From the NCBI GenBank assembly GCA_963693315.1, contig OY856186.1, positions 284,662,492 through 284,726,491 on the forward strand: a DNA stretch of 64,000 bases. Reading direction: 5' to 3'. Below the pieces are notes generated by a model. The model worked only from the letters and a program-made list of their open reading frames with translations, had not been told where the DNA came from and did not search any database. The translations under genes and the position numbers were made by a program. Shown piece after piece: positions 1-8,984 of this stretch; position 1 is the stretch's first letter; each line of letters opens with the position of its first letter. The DNA is from Diogma glabrata. Lineage: Eukaryota > Arthropoda > Insecta > Diptera > Cylindrotomidae.

Positions 1-22
1 TCTGAGATAAACATAAGTTAAA

Positions 23-480
23 TTAATCTAACATTGCCGATTTTACGATAGGAGAAATATTCACATTATCCAAGTAATTAGCAGCCAACGATTGGCATTC
101 GTCAATGGGAATGTTAGGGAACATATTAGAAACGTCAAATGACACCAGTCTAAAAGAGTTAGAATCCAGACTAGAACATTGTAATCTGTGGATAAGATCC
201 ACCGAATTCTTGATTGCATGAATTGCCTTAAAATTAGTTAATTCTTTAAATTTATGATTAATAAACTTACAAATATTATAATTTGGAGCCGAATAACATG
301 AAACAACAGGTCTTATAGATTTTTCTTCTTTGTGGAGTTTAATAAGTCCATAAAGTTTTGGAGCTTCAGCATGCATTGGCGTCATGCGTTTAATTTTCCA
401 CTTCAACTCTGTTAGGGTGTTAAGATGAATCACCAGAGACTTCTGATTCTTTAATTTAAATTTTTCCTGTTTTTTTTTTT
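23..480 (-). pseudogene. Penelope-like element reverse transcriptase fragment
   Basis: On the minus strand this reads as an internal piece of a Penelope-like (PLE) reverse transcriptase. It has the block APKLYGLIKLHKEEKSIRPVV, a conserved segment before the catalytic domain, followed by SFDVSNMFPNIP, which is motif A with its first catalytic aspartate. The frame runs upstream past the first methionine (near 433) to about 480, so that methionine is not a real start. It stops at 23, before motif C (the second catalytic aspartates), so the enzyme is truncated at both ends and cannot be active. A second PLE piece of opposite strand lies at 4443-5260 and carries the endonuclease half. The two pieces do not join directly. 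The family assignment rests on motifs and is fairly sure. Confidence 0.75.
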
Positions 481-686
481 TTGTTATTTTTTAATACCTC
501 GAATCTGGCTACTGGTGGTTTTGATGTTACAACTTCGAAGAATCGAAACATTCCAAAAATGAAGCATACTACAAAACTTGTATAAAGACTTACCATTAGG
601 CGAAAAATCCTTTAAAAAAATTGAAATTGATTCAATAATCAAAGCGAATATTTCTTAAAACAGTTCTTTCAATTATTTGTCACTAT

Positions 687-1369
687 TGTTACGTTTTTCC
701 AACCTTACTTCGAATTGGCCTTACTCTCAATTCGATAAACGTAATTCCCAATCTCTTCCTGAGTTCGATCACTGATTAGTAAGCACAAACACCAGGTTTT
801 ATTAAGTATTCAACACCTTAATTGTTTCACAACAACAGGAAAACAATACAGCAAACAATATTCTTGACTAGAACATTCCTCCAACAGCTTCGAAACTACA
901 ACGGTTTATTGTAGAAATTTCCAGTAACACAACGTTTAAAATAATACACAAAATATTTCTTCTCAATAAAACTTAAAATTTTATTCACAAAAACTAATTT
1001 AAATATCACTTTTACAATTTTCACTTTACTATCGCAGGTTTAAAATAACACTAATTTTACATTTAATTTCACTTTACTGTCGCAGGTCTAAAATAAACTA
1101 ATTAAAACTACAAGAAGCAATTTTCTTATATACCTTCTGCAATACTTCTAGATAATTCGACATCACTTTCCAGAAACCTTGAGAAAATATTAGAATATTC
1201 GATTATTTTACGTTATGTTGATTTGATTCATAAAATCGTTTATGTTGACCCTATTTCTAAGAAGAGACAACAACAACAATATTCATTTCATTAATTTGTT
1301 TGATGTGTTTTGTTGATTTTATTTTCCTGGAAGTGACCGTAATCGTCTAGATTTTTCTGAATCGTAACA
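687..1369 (-). repeat. 3' LTR of the Gypsy-type element
   Basis: This 683-bp LTR starts TGTTACG and ends CGTAACA, so the ends form a short inverted repeat. It is about 45 bp longer than the solo LTRs near 54.5 and 60.3 kb. Part of the difference is an internal tandem duplication around 1020-1100, where the motif CTATCGCAGGTTTAAAATAA occurs twice with small changes. Confidence 0.85.
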
Positions 1370-1382
1370 TTACCCTCCACTT
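1370..1382 (-). promoter_or_regulatory. Polypurine tract (plus-strand primer) of the LTR element
   Basis: On the minus strand this is AAGTGGAGGGTAA, directly next to the inner edge of the LTR and overlapping the stop codon of the upstream ORF. This is the expected place and composition for the primer of second-strand DNA synthesis, and it fixes the element's orientation. Confidence 0.75.
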
Positions 1383-2085
1383 AAGCCTGTTCGTCCCGAA
1401 CAGGATTTAGATCTCTCCTCCAATTGTTGAATCCAAACATTTTTTTTTCTTTTCCAATTCCCAGGCTGTTTAGAATTACTTCCGGTTCCTTTCTAAGTAC
1501 TGGGCCATTACCTTGTTTTATGTCAGCCCACCGTGATGAGTAGGGATTCTCATTATTTCTAAATTCCTCCTTATCTTTTTCCTTTGAGTGTTTCACATTG
1601 CCATGTCTCCGAACCATTCTCATTTTCAGCTGCGATTCGTTTCCATTTGAAGCTATTTGAACCACTTCATTTACATTGCTCACTTCGTACTGGACCTGAG
1701 CTTGTTTCGTTTTTAACTTTCGGCGTTTGTTCAAACGTCTGCGTCGGTTGACGTTTCTTTCCGTCATCTGTTTGGATGATGGTTCTGGATTTTCATCTGC
1801 ACTGCATAGTTTCTCATCGCTGCCAATATCTGTTGACTCTGCCTTATTCACAAGTAGTGGCATCTGGACATTATTAACCTTTAGGATCCCACATCCAAAA
1901 TCGAAGACTAATCCCTTCGCCTTCATGAAGTCCATCCCTAAAATGACTTCATCCATAATGTCTGCCACTAGTACCTCTTGTTGATAGCAGTTATTTCCCA
2001 ATTTTATTTCAGCGATTCTTTTACCTTCTATTTCAGCACATTCTCCAGTTACTGTTTGGAGTTTCAATCCATCTGATGGTTCCAA
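1381..2085 (-). pseudogene. Retropepsin and Pol C-terminus remnant of the Gypsy-type element
   Basis: The minus-strand frame starts inside a retroviral-type aspartic protease. The C-terminal half is present, with the motif VILGMDFM (the ILG box), but the N-terminal half with the catalytic DTG loop is absent. The frame then passes into a basic, low-complexity segment (RNVNRRRRLNKRRKL) and ends in NWRRDLNPVRDEQA just before the polypurine tract, the usual place for the C-terminus of Pol. Reverse transcriptase, RNase H and integrase are deleted between these parts. There is no in-frame methionine at the start; it begins at the deletion junction with the gag frame near 2085. It is a dead remnant. 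Confidence 0.7.
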
Positions 2086-2632
2086 AACACCGTGCGATCA
2101 TTTTCTGGTACTGCCTGTAGTGCTTCAGCTGCTTCACCTTTAAGCGCAACTATCAATGCAGCAAGACGATTTTCAGCGTTCCAAACATTCTGATCTGCCG
2201 CCGTTTCAAACTGGAACTTGAAGATGCCGAAAGATGTGGTACCGTCATACGATGGTGGCTTTAGTTTAATATTTGATACTTGGTGTACCACATGTGAAGT
2301 GACTTTATTCGTTTCAACATCTTGCAACCGTTTCTCGAAATCATCTACTTTTGCAAGTACCTTTTTGTTTTCATCAAGTACTTTCTGCTCTAGCTCTTTC
2401 ACCTCTTGATGAACTCTGCCTACTTCCTCCCGTAACGTAGTAGATATTTCGAGAAGTTTCTCGTCCATTATTTGCTTGACGTTCAAACTGATCTCTTCCT
2501 TAGTTGTAGCCATGTTATTGTTGACTATTTCCAGCTGTTGATTGATGTTGCTACTGATTTCTTCCTTGTTGGTAACCATATTAGCATTCATCTGATTCAT
2601 ATTGGCATTAATTTCTTGTTTTGTCTGGCTTA
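2064..2632 (-). pseudogene. Gag remnant of the Gypsy-type element (coiled coil plus capsid start)
   Basis: The minus-strand frame is open from the 5' LTR remnant to 2064, with no clear start codon because the 5' part is deleted. The first half is a long heptad-like, Glu/Lys-rich coiled coil with the repeats VTNKEEIS and ATTKEEIS. The second half contains LKPPSYDGTTSFGIFKFQFE and WNAENRLAALIVALKGEAAE, the usual opening of the Ty3/Gypsy capsid domain (a P-x-F/Y-x-G motif, then a W and an A-L-L-G-A helix). It stops a few codons after ENDRTVFW, where a deletion puts it out of frame with the protease piece. The zinc knuckle is absent. Confidence 0.7.
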
Positions 2633-2682
2633 TATTTTCCTGGAAGTGACCGTAATCGTCTAGATTTTTCTGAATCGTAACA
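2633..2682 (-). repeat. Remnant of the 5' LTR (outer 50 bp)
   Basis: The sequence from TATTTTCCTGGAAGTGACCG to CGTAACA matches the right end of the 687-1369 LTR. It is followed at 2683 by the target duplication CTAT. The rest of this LTR is deleted. Confidence 0.85.
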
Positions 2683-2686
2683 CTAT

Positions 2687-3185
2687 TTTTTAAAATTTTT
2701 AACTATTTTCTTTATATGTATTTTATTACAACACTAATTTTATGTAAAAAAAACTTTTTATTTTATTTGTTAGTTTTAAATTTGTAGAAAATGTTTGGCA
2801 ATCTTTTGACGAATTCTTTTTGTCTAGAGCGAAAAAGTGATTTTTTTTTCATAAACATGAACATGAAAAAATATGATCCAGTTTTGTGGTTGTGTTTGTG
2901 AACTGTTATTGAATATTTTTGTAATTAACTGTATTTCATTAATGAGTTTGTTATTAATTTTTAATTTAAAACACGATTTAAACAAAACTTTTATTTAAAA
3001 AGTAACTATTTCACTATAAAACAAATAATAAGTAAATGGCGTTTTGTTTGTTTACTAATTTTGACAGATTTTTTAAATGTATTTGTATTTTTATTGTATT
3101 TTATGCTTGCTCTAGCTAAAAATCTAGATTCAAAAAAATATTTTTAGGGCAAAAAAAAATCACTTATTTTGGCTAAATAAAACAC
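2687..3185. other. AT-rich spacer, nothing recognised
   Basis: About 500 bp of AT-rich sequence between the LTR element and the 3' end of the minus-strand LINE. I see no ORF, RNA gene or clear repeat arm. Confidence 0.5.
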
Positions 3186-3205
3186 TCTCTCTCTCTCTCT
3201 GGCGT

Positions 3206-4353
3206 TTACATCCCATGGAGGGATTTTGCCGTCTGTGCAATAAGCTTCCAATCATCTCGTTCCATGACCAGTTGACCCCAGTTTCGACATCCTATATCAC
3301 GAAGGTCTTGGATGATGTCATCACGCCAGCGTTGTCTAAGTCTTCCTCTTCGACAAACATCAGCTGGTTGTTGTTGGGACGCTTTTTTAATCATTCTATC
3401 TAATGGTGATCTTTCTACATGACCAAACCATCTAATCCGGTTGGATTTAATGAATCCGATTACATCGCAGCCTCCAAGAAGCTGTCTGATTTCATGATTC
3501 ATTCGGAATCTATACTGATTTTCAGCAACTTTACATGGACCATAAATTGTTCGTATGACTTTCCTCTCGAATGTTGATAGAATTCTACAATCGGAGGAAG
3601 TCAGTGTCCAGCTTTCACTTCCAAAGGTAAGCACAGGTCGGATTAATGCTTTGTAAAGAGAGAGTTTGCACGACTGCGAAAGATGTTTTGATTGCAAAAG
3701 TTTTGAGTATGCGTAGAAAACTCTGTATGCGGCTGACACACGGGCTTTAAAATCTGCCTTCATGTCATTTGACGATGTTATTACAGACCCGAGGTATTTG
3801 AAGTTTTCCACCCGTTCTACTTCATAGTCGCCAGTATTCAGATTGCCGGGAGGTATATTCCTGGATGTTGCTAAAAGTTTAGTCTTGCCGGTGTTAATGC
3901 ATAATCCAAGTCGTTTAGCATTTCTTTCAAGCTGAGAAAGACTATCCTTAATATCACTTGTTCTACGTCCGAGAAGCGCAATATCATCTGCATAGCCAAG
4001 AATTTGACTAGATTTGTTAAATATGCAGTTTTGTGTCTCAATTTGGCTTTTTCTTATCGCGTACTCAAGCGCCAAATTAAATAATACGGGCGCGAGTGCA
4101 TCACCTTGTCGAACACCTGATGTTATATCAAAAGAGTCAGAAACTGACCCTTCGATTATTATTCTACAGTTTGATCCCGATGTTGTGAGTTTGCACAGAG
4201 AAACAAGTTTCGCTGTAATACCAAGGCATATGAGTGCAGACCAGAGGTTGTCGCGGATGATGCTATCATATGCTTGCTTGAAATCAACGTAGAGCTGGTG
4301 AATGCTGATGTTGTACTTCCAACATTTTTCCAGAATCATCCTTAAGGTAAAAC
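3206..4353 (-). pseudogene. LINE reverse transcriptase, catalytic core to C-terminus
   Basis: The minus-strand frame carries the RT core in order: LYVDFKQAYDSI (motif A), GVRQGDALAPVLFNLALE (motif B), GYADDIALL (motif C, catalytic YADD), and FKYLGSVITSSND (the thumb-side motif of RTE-type enzymes). It ends in a conserved C-terminal region with IRWFGHVERSPLDRMIKKA and GRLRQRWRDDI. The frame is open to a stop at 3206. True LINE homology begins at CFTLRMILEKCWKYN near 4353; residues encoded further upstream belong to the insert. The missing start of the RT continues at 5412-5530. As it stands it is a broken, non-autonomous copy, although this half has no internal stop. Confidence 0.8.
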
Positions 4354-4442
4354 ATTGATATGTGTTAAAATTAAAATGCAATATTTAAAAATTAAATATT
4401 TAAAAAATATCTAAAAAATAAAAACTGTTTATTTTTAATTTT

Positions 4443-4676
4443 ATTAAAACACACATTCAAAATATTCCGAAAACCAACCCAAACGGATCAAACAATAAAT
4501 ATTAAATCACATCATCCATACCAACATAAACTAGCTGCCTACAACCACATGATCAAAAGATTGAACAATATACCAATGAATGCTGAAAATTATCAAGACG
4601 AGCTAAACAACATAAAATACATAGCCAGTAAAAACGGAAATAAAAATGAAATAATTAACACATTAAATAGAAAATA
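4443..4676 (+). pseudogene. PLE reverse transcriptase C-terminal region
   Basis: The + frame reads IFRKPTQTDQTINIKSHHPY, then QHKLAAYNHMIKRLNNIP. This is the conserved segment after the PLE RT core (the F-x-RKPT-x-T-D motif and the HHPY…H.. motif). A stop codon at about 4674 and a frame change separate it from the GIY-YIG region downstream. The catalytic RT core is missing because the element is 5' truncated. Confidence 0.65.
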
Positions 4677-4714
4677 GAAAAACAAGAAAAATTTGCGAAA
4701 CAACATTCAAAATA

Positions 4715-5149
4715 ATGCAAAAAACTTTAAAAAAATATGGATATATTGCGGCTTACAAAAACAAAAATAAAATAGAAAACTACCTAAAAACTAAAAAAAC
4801 CCAAACCTTAGACACAGGTGTTTATAAGCTTACCTGTGACGACTGTAGTAAATTTTATATAGGCCAGACGGGGCGGTCCTTCAAAAAAAGATTTATCGAG
4901 CACACCAATGAAATTAACAGAAGCGATCCAAAATCCAGATATGCCCAACATTTGAAAATAGAAAAACACAAATATACCAATATCAACACAAACTTAACCC
5001 TGTTACATAAAAAAAGAAAAGGACAACATCTAGATAGATTGGAAGAAATAGAAATATATAAACATAAAAACAATAACAACATTTTAAATGATAAAATCAA
5101 CACTAAAACTAACAAAATATATGACATAATAATAAAAAACAGTAGTTGA
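4715..5149 (+). pseudogene. PLE GIY-YIG endonuclease domain
   Basis: The frame encodes the GIY-YIG nuclease domain found at the C-terminus of Penelope-like elements. TGVYKLTCDDCSKFYIGQTG contains the paired GVY and YIG signatures with the CxxC typical of PLE nucleases. It is followed by GRSFKKRFIEHTNEI (catalytic Arg region) and a later Asn-rich tail. In an intact element this domain nicks target DNA for priming. The ORF is open for 144 codons to a natural stop at 5149, but the upstream RT is broken and frameshifted, so it is not autonomous. The methionine at 4715 need not be a true start, since the intact protein is one long RT-EN polypeptide. Confidence 0.75.
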
Positions 5150-5200
5150 AATAGTATATAAGTAATAGTTTAAGCAAAAATTGTAATAATAATTTAAGAA

Positions 5201-5222
5201 CTGAGGATGACGTAAGTCGAAA
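5201..5222 (+). ncRNA. Candidate hammerhead ribozyme core in the PLE 3' end
   Basis: Downstream of the endonuclease stop is CTGAGGA, then T, a 3-bp stem GAC/GTC with loop GTAA, then GAAA. This matches the hammerhead pattern CUGANGA–stem II–GAAA with one extra U. Hammerhead motifs are known in the terminal repeats of Penelope-like elements. I could not place stems I and III or the cleavage site with confidence. Confidence 0.4.
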
Positions 5223-5411
5223 TCGATATTCTAAAAAATAAAAACTAAAATCCAAATTGTTACTATAAGGAAGTTTATTTTATTATTAATAAAATAAAAT
5301 TAAAAATAAACAGTAAAAAGTATATTTTTAAATATTGCATTTTAATTCAAAAGTGACAAAAGCACGCAAACAGTGAATAGTTTGGAAAACCATAATAACA
5401 CGTATATTGAT

Positions 5412-5530
5412 CTCTGGTTGAACGGTTGGGACGAAAACCACACTGATAGTCGCCGATGATAGATTCGGCGAACGGGATGAGCCGAGCGAGTACGACATTA
5501 GCTAGTATTTTATATGCAGTGTTCAACAGT
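5412..5530 (-). pseudogene. Start of the LINE RT domain, cut off by the PLE insert
   Basis: The minus frame encodes LLNTAYKILANVVLARLIPF, then AESIIGDYQCGFRPNRSTRDQ, which are RT motifs 1-2 of the RTE-like LINE. It continues after the insert at 4353. The preceding residues in the same frame derive from the 5' UTR of the neighbouring inverted copy and do not belong to the RT. Confidence 0.75.
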
Positions 5531-5693
5531 ACGGGTAGTGAAATCCGAAATTCTACGTCCACGCCGTGCTACCTGGGTAATGCTAACAGAATTAGGTTGG
5601 TGTAGTTGAGAGGGGCAGAGTAAATACTGCTTATACTCAATGATTCTGCACCATGGCGAGTCATTAGCGCCACAAAACCAATGCAATTCAAGT

Positions 5694-5855
5694 GTCTGTT
5701 CTCCATGTTAGGGGCGGCTTGGAGCGGGCGTCTGTCTTGGATCAAGCGGCTCGCTATATAAACGTGTAGCAAGCGTCTGTTCTCCGTGTTAGGGGCGGTT
5801 TGTAGCGGGCGTCTGTCTTGGATCAAGCGGCTCGCTATATAAACATGTAAAAAGG
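5694..5855 (+). promoter_or_regulatory. Two 81-bp tandem units in the LINE 5' UTR, each with a TATA-like box
   Basis: The unit runs from TGTTCTCC through GGGCGTCTGTCTTGGATCAA to TATATAAACRTGTA and occurs twice with a few changes. Each copy contains TATATAAA (5755-5762 and 5836-5843). GC-rich tandem 5' UTR units next to a LINE ORF suggest an internal promoter array. A related 5' UTR is found at 36475-36740 on the minus strand. Confidence 0.6.
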
Positions 5856-5907
5856 TTGTTTCTGGTGACCTTAAGATTCAGAACGAACCCATTCACGAAA
5901 ATTTGGG

Positions 5908-7106
5908 TTGGGCGAAGGGCTAACACCCCATTTCCGTAAAAAATTACTTGTCATGAATTCTGTGCACAGGCCTCGGATTATCTCGGATTCATTATTAGAA
6001 CGAACTCGGAAACTGTACCCGGACTACGATTTAAAAATGGGAACCTGGACCGTGCTAAGCCTTAGAAGACCAGGAGATCTACTAAAACTTACAAACCAAA
6101 TCAATAGCTATACACTGGATATAGTGGCGTTACAAGAACTAAGATGGCCAGGGAGTGGAATCCACGAAACAGCCAAGGGATACACTCTCTACTATTGCGG
6201 TCATGAAAACGGAGGAGAATTTGGAGTAGGCTTTCTCATACATCGTCGCGTGAATCAACATGTTATCGACTTTCGCCCAATTAATATGCGGATATGCACA
6301 ATGAGAATCCGTACGCAAAAATTTAATGTAACGATCGTCAATGTTCATGCACCTACTGAAGACAAAGCAGATGACATTAAAGACCTGTTCTTTCTAGAAC
6401 TCGAAGAAGTCATCAATAACATCCCGCGGCACGATATAAAAATCGTGGTAGGTGACTTCAATGCGCAAATTGGTAGAAGTGCAGAACTTAAAACACATGT
6501 CGGCCCTAACAGCTTGCATCATACTAGTAACAATAACGGCTTTCGCGCAGCTGAACTGGCTATGATGTATGATCTAGTAATTTGCAGCACTTTCTTTCCT
6601 CATAAGAGAATCCACAAAGCAACGTGGAAATCAAACGATGGAAGAACTGAAAATCAAATCGATCACGTCATGATTTCTAAGAGACACTCTACAAGTGTAA
6701 CTGACGTTCGATCATACAGAGGTGTTGATATGGACACCGATCATATGCTTGTCATCTTTAAGTATAAGTGCAAATTATCATCTACATTTAATAGGCAAGC
6801 AACAAAGACCGTGCGCTGGAATGTCGAAGCATTTAAACACCTAGAAACACTGAATAGATATCAGGAAATTGTAACGCAAAGCATAGAAGAGCATGACATC
6901 CCATCTGAGATGCCATTAAACATACAAGAAGAATGGCAAACGCTTCAACCAACCATCATATCCGCAGCACAAACTACAATCGGAAAACGACCACCGAAAT
7001 CACGTAACGAATGGTTTGATGACGAGTGCCGCGAAAGCATTGAGCACAAAGTAAAACTGCGAGAAAAATGGTTAACAAGAAACACCCGAAGCTCCCAAAC
7101 TGATTA
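5908..7106 (+). pseudogene. LINE apurinic-type endonuclease (EEP) domain
   Basis: This is the N-terminal nuclease of the RTE-like LINE. Visible motifs of the exonuclease-endonuclease-phosphatase fold are TLDIVALQELRWPGSG (catalytic Glu), VNVHAPTED, KIVVGDFNAQIGR (catalytic Asp/Asn), NQIDHVMISKR, and DTDHMLVIFKYK (SDH-like box, here TDH). In life it nicks the chromosomal target to prime reverse transcription. The frame starts before MNSVHRPRIIS (5953) with no clear upstream stop at the first M, so the start is uncertain. It runs intact to SSQTDY, where a hairpin element inserted at 7107 replaces the rest with unrelated residues. The RT continues after 8309. Confidence 0.8.
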
Positions 7107-8305
7107 CACTAGTTTACAAGAAAAATCTCCCGAAATAAAACCCACTTTTTCTTATAGATTTGAACCTCCTGAACACGAATATCATATTCATTTTTTTAGG
7201 TTAGCTCTTGTTTTTGAGATATTCACGAAAAACCAAATTTTTTAGTGATCAAAAATGTTGTTTCGGTTTTTGGGTCTCATATTTTACAAAACAAAAAAAT
7301 TAAAAATATTAATAAAACAAGTGCTAGTAAATATGCTAACAAACATTTTGAGCTATATTTTGTGAAAATCCATTAAGGATTCTGGAAGTTACAGTTGTAA
7401 AAAGTTGAAAAAATACGAAAAATTCACGTTTTTTTAAAATTTTTCATTTTCATCGCGATAAATTTTGAACAAATGAGGACACTAATTTTTTTTAATTTCT
7501 TGGAGCCTATAGTAGCTTCAATTTTCTTTCTTTTTCAATTTTCTTGCTTGAACTAACTTTAATAGTTCTGATGTTATGATGTTTTGCCTCTCCTCACAGT
7601 TCATTATCTGTTGTTTAGATTTTTCTATATACGTCTCGTATCGATCCAATTCCCAACTTCGAAAACAAAAATGGAAATTATACTTTACTATTTTAAAATA
7701 ATTCTTTACTGATGTTTGAGAACGACTGAACTTTTAAAATTATTATTTATGGCACAATAAATTAAGTAAAAAATTATTTTTTCCAAATTTTGAGTTTTGA
7801 CTTTCTTTGGAAAAGCTTGAATAACTTGGTGCAAACTGCACCAATATTCGTATCTTTCAGCTTAAAAGAAAGAAAATTGAAGCTACTATAGGCTCCAAGA
7901 AATTAAAAAAAATTAGTGTCCTTATTTGTTCAAAATTTATGGTGCTGAAAATGGAAAATTTTTAGAAAAACGTGAATTTTTCGTATTTTTGCCACTTTTT
8001 TTTGACTGTAACTTCCAGAATCCTTAATGAATTTTTACAAATTATAGCTTAAAATATTTGTTAGCATTTTTACTATGCACTTGTTTCGTTAATATATTTA
8101 ATTTGTTTGTTTTGTAAAATATGAGACCCAAAAACCGAAACAACATTTTTGATCACCGAAAAAATTGGTTTTTCGTGAATATCTCAAAAACAAGAGCTAA
8201 CCAAAAAAGATGGATATAATATTCGTGTTCAGGAGGTCAAAATCCATAAGAAAAGTTGGGTTTTATTCAGGGAGACAAAAAAAGTTCAAAATTTGTAAAC
8301 TAGTG
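7107..8305. mobile_element. 1.2-kb hairpin DNA element, CACTAG ends, TTA target duplication
   Basis: The ends are CACTAGTTTACAA and TTGTAAACTAGTG. Arms of about 500 bp pair with each other almost throughout (for example GAGATATTCACGAAAAACCA on both arms), so the whole element folds into one hairpin. TTA flanks it at 7104-7106 and 8306-8308. The uninterrupted LINE copy at 8983-9265 shows the empty site (GATTATCTATG), confirming the boundaries. CACTA-type ends with a 3-bp duplication suggest a non-autonomous CACTA-group element. No transposase is present. Confidence 0.8.
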
Positions 8306-8308
8306 TTA

Positions 8309-8984
8309 TCTATGCGCCAGAAAAGCCTCAGCAAAACTCCTACGGAAAAAGAAATGCGAACACATGAAGAGCTGTATCGAAAACATCAACCAACATGAGG
8401 CTAATGGAAATTCGAAAGAGTCTTTTGCCAATGCGCGGAATCTGACCAAAGATTTTCACCCAAGATCTACAGCCATCAAAAATGAAAACAACGAGCTTAC
8501 AACAAGTGAACGTGATGTGCTGGCAGTATGGCGATCCCACTTTCAAGACCTACTGAATAGGACGAATGAAGTTCATCGTATTCGAGCAATTGCTCCGTCA
8601 AGTGAGGAGATTTTTGTCGCTTACCCAACAATAGAAGAAGTGGAAGCTGCCATCAAAAAATTAAAAAATGGCAAATCACCAGGTATCGATGGAATCCCTG
8701 CAGAACTACTTAAGAATGGAGGAGCAGCTCTGGTCTCACGTATATATGATCTGATTCTTGCAATCTGGGACCAAGAAGAACTACCTGCTGAATAGAAAAC
8801 AGCTCTCATTGTTCCGCTACATAAAAAAGGTGACCGCCTATAGTGTGCGAATTATCGTGGAATCGCGCTGTTGAACACTCGCACTGTTGAACAAACATAA
8901 AATACTAGCTAATGTCGTACTCGCTCGGCTCATCCCGTTCACCGAATCTATCATCGGCGACTATCAGTGTGGTTTTCGTCCCAA
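8309..8984 (+). pseudogene. LINE linker and RT start after the hairpin insertion
   Basis: The frame resumes with the linker found in the 8983-9265 copy (CARKASAKLL…, NINQHEANGNSKESFANARN) and reaches KKLKNGKSPGIDGIPAELLK, the conserved RT entry motif. A stop follows at ELPAE (8793), and the homologous reading continues with further stops (KTALIVPLHKKGDRL, then NYRGIALLNT) to GFRPN at 8984. These in-frame stops show the copy is dead. Confidence 0.75.

Larger units (their letters stand above)
687..2682 (-). mobile_element. Deleted Gypsy/Ty3-type LTR retrotransposon with target duplication
   Basis: The element reads on the minus strand. Its left end is a complete 3' LTR (687-1369, TG...CA ends). 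A polypurine tract lies just inside it, then protease and gag remnants, and the right end is only the outer 50 bp of the 5' LTR (2633-2682). The direct repeat CTAT flanks both ends (683-686 and 2683-2686), which proves the outer ends are the true insertion boundaries. Most of the 5' LTR, the leader, the gag start and the RT, RNase H and integrase regions are missing. Two solo LTRs of the same family sit at 54540-55177 and 60327-60964. Confidence 0.85.
4360..5405 (+). mobile_element. PLE-derived insert with inverted ends, flanked by ATTGAT
   Basis: This 1,046-bp insert interrupts the LINE RT. The 6-bp repeat ATTGAT lies at 4354-4359 and 5406-5411; removing the insert and one copy restores the LINE reading (…RDQ-CFTLR…). 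Its outer ends are related inverted repeats: ATGTGTTAAAATTAAAATGC at the left, and on the reverse strand of the right end ATACGTGTTA, then after a 50-bp extra segment TTAAAATGCAATATTTA. The interior is the 3' part of a Penelope-like element. A short direct repeat (TCTAAAAAATAAAAACT) occurs at both sides of the PLE body, near 4410 and 5233. Confidence 0.7.
3186..5530 (-). mobile_element. 3' half of an RTE-like LINE, interrupted by an insert at 4360-5405
   Basis: On the minus strand the LINE sequence starts at 5530 within the reverse transcriptase (after the NYRGI position, at LLNTAYKILA) and runs to a 3' microsatellite tail. That tail is (CT)n on the + strand at about 3185-3200, i.e. (AG)n in sense orientation. 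Short-repeat tails rather than poly(A) are typical of RTE elements. Its left boundary abuts the complete 5' end of the oppositely oriented piece at 5531. The coding frame is split by a 1,046-bp insertion flanked by ATTGAT. Confidence 0.8.
5531..8984 (+). mobile_element. 5' half of the RTE-like LINE in inverted orientation
   Basis: This piece holds a complete 5' end (5' UTR with tandem promoter-like units), the endonuclease and the start of the RT, ending inside GFRPN at 8984. It faces away from the 3' half at 3186-5530: their 5' edges touch at 5530/5531, and about 117 bp of RT sequence (LLNT to GFRPN) is present in both pieces. This is the layout expected for a twin-primed insertion with 5' inversion. 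A 1.2-kb hairpin element at 7107-8305 interrupts it. Confidence 0.75.

Noticed and set aside
5569..5826. 85-codon minus-strand frame with repeated RPLQTAPN/RPLQAAPN segments
   Set aside because: It is the antisense of the tandem units in the LINE 5' UTR.
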